Of a stretch of 64,000 nucleotides of DNA, positions 63,167 to 64,000 are shown in pieces; positions within the stretch are counted from its first letter, which is position 1; each line of letters begins with the position of its first letter. A model generated the notes under the pieces. That model worked only from the letters and a program-made list of their open reading frames with translations. It was not told the DNA's origin and did no database searches. The stretch comes from Pseudomonas extremorientalis. GTDB lineage: Bacteria; Pseudomonadota; Gammaproteobacteria; Pseudomonadales; Pseudomonadaceae. The stretch is from NCBI RefSeq assembly GCF_001870465.1, contig NZ_MDGK01000055.1, positions 1-64,000 of the forward strand, read 5' to 3'. The position numbers were made by a program, and so were the translations under genes.

Positions 63167-63802
63167 TTACTTGCTAGCGGTAACCGTCGTCGGGGCCATG
63201 GCGAGTGCGCGCTTGGCTTCGATGAAGGTTTTGCTCCAGTAGCTGTCACCCAGGTTATCGACCCGGACACCGCCACTGCGACGGCTGCTGGAGTGGATAA
63301 ACTGGTTATCGCCCAGGTAGATACCGGCGTGGCTCACACGACCACGGCCTGCCGTACTGAAGAAAAGCAGATCACCAGGCTTGAGGTTGTTGCGTGCGAC
63401 CAACGGTGCATTCACGTTGATCATTTCGCGGGTGGAGCGCGGCAGATTCATGCCGGCCTCTTCACGAAACAGGTAGCCGATGAAACCGCTGCAGTCGAAA
63501 CCGGCTTCAGAGGTACCACCGAAACGGTAACGGGTACCGATCAGGGACATGCCGCGTTCGAGGATGCTGTCGGCCAGGACTGGAAGCTGATAAGGCTTGT
63601 TGCCGGCGAAGTCGGCCAGTTCCTTTTCCGTTGCGACTTCTTCCTCATAAACAGAGGCAGATTGTGCAGCAACGAATTTTGCCTGATTTTGAACCTGTGG
63701 TTTCTGCTGATCTGCCACCTGCTGAGGGTGGGAGGCGCAACCAAACAACAGGGTAACGAGTGCGAGGGGCACGAGGGGTGCGAAGCGATTTAGCATGGGC
63801 AC
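63167..63802 (-). CDS. NlpC/P60 family lipoprotein endopeptidase
   Basis: 211 residues. The lipobox LFGC has Cys22 if the start is at 63802, or Cys20 if at the second ATG. The domain has C104 (GFDCSGFIGYLF), H158 (RVSHAGIYLG) and H170 (QFIHSS). An extra Gln/Glu/Lys-rich stretch (about 25-65) precedes the catalytic domain. The gene lies 144 bases upstream of its paralogue. Confidence 0.9.
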   Translation of the reverse strand: MPMLNRFAPLVPLALVTLLFGCASHPQQVADQQKPQVQNQAKFVAAQSASVYEEEVATEKELADFAGNKPYQLPVLADSILERGMSLIGTRYRFGGTSEAGFDCSGFIGYLFREEAGMNLPRSTREMINVNAPLVARNNLKPGDLLFFSTAGRGRVSHAGIYLGDNQFIHSSSRRSGGVRVDNLGDSYWSKTFIEAKRALAMAPTTVTASK

Positions 63803-64000
63803 GACCGTGGCTGATATGTAAAGAAGTCGAGACTATGCCTTCTATCACATCGATTTGCAAATTCAATCGTGCTCTATGTGACTTCCCGATTGGACTATGA
63901 CATCTAAGCCGTAATTCCATTTATCGGTTCGAATGCGAAGCCCAGCCGGCAGAAACGCAGGTTTTCTGGCGCCCGTAAAATGGCGAACCACGCAAATTCA

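Overview
The window is chromosomal DNA from a member of the Pseudomonas fluorescens group. The evidence is high-GC coding with dense, mostly overlapping operons, the Pseudomonas fleQ/fleSR flagellar regulatory arrangement, a PlpD-type patatin autotransporter next to a MarR gene and recQ (an order I recall from P. aeruginosa PA3339-PA3344), and several REP/REPIN repeats of the kind typical of fluorescent pseudomonads. Nearly all of it is core genome. I see no prophage, integrase, insertion sequence, CRISPR array, rRNA or tRNA gene.

Positions 1-27,200 hold a polar-flagellum cluster read on the minus strand. From high to low coordinates it runs flgF-G-H-I-J-K-L (rod, L and P rings, rod cap/muramidase, hook junctions), a ketoacyl-ACP synthase III homologue, fliC (flagellin), flaG, fliD, fliS, fliT, then the regulators fleQ, fleS and fleR, then fliE-F-G-H-I-J (MS ring, switch, export ATPase), and finally hsbA-hsbR-hptB, the phosphorelay/anti-sigma partner-switch that links the Gac/c-di-GMP networks to flagellar genes. 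Sigma-54 -24/-12 promoters are readable upstream of flgF, fleS and fliE, and a sigma-28 promoter upstream of fliC. This fits the FleQ > FleSR > FliA hierarchy.

Positions 27,449-31,707 hold the phenylalanine catabolic locus: phhR (TyrR-like regulator, minus strand) divergent from phhA-phhB-phhC, with a TyrR-type box between them. Positions 31,769-41,636 hold housekeeping and accessory genes: an LpxH-like phosphoesterase, an AraC regulator, a DMT exporter, two small proteins, plpD, a MarR regulator, recQ, a YecA-family protein and a DUF454 protein. Positions 41,754-46,742 hold an MxtR/CrbS-type sensor kinase fused to a sodium/solute symporter domain, and rmuC.

Positions 46,789-50,740 are sparser: a Sel1-like protein, a small membrane protein, a roughly 440-nt structured non-coding stretch before a 74-residue protein, a protein resembling phage virion muramidase-like proteins, and a FadL-type porin interrupted by one in-frame TGA. 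Positions 50,803-53,172 hold an exported glutathione peroxidase-like protein and a marR-MFS unit with matching palindromic operators and a 39-residue membrane protein coupled to the MFS stop codon.

Positions 53,215-62,312 are a ten-gene run of cobalamin genes (cobO-cobB-bluB-cbiB-cobD-cobQ-cobU-cobT-cobC-cobS), almost every junction overlapping, under an upstream cobalamin riboswitch. It covers the adenosylation, amidation, aminopropanol attachment and nucleotide-loop steps, with BluB making the lower ligand aerobically. Two NlpC/P60 lipoproteins close the window.
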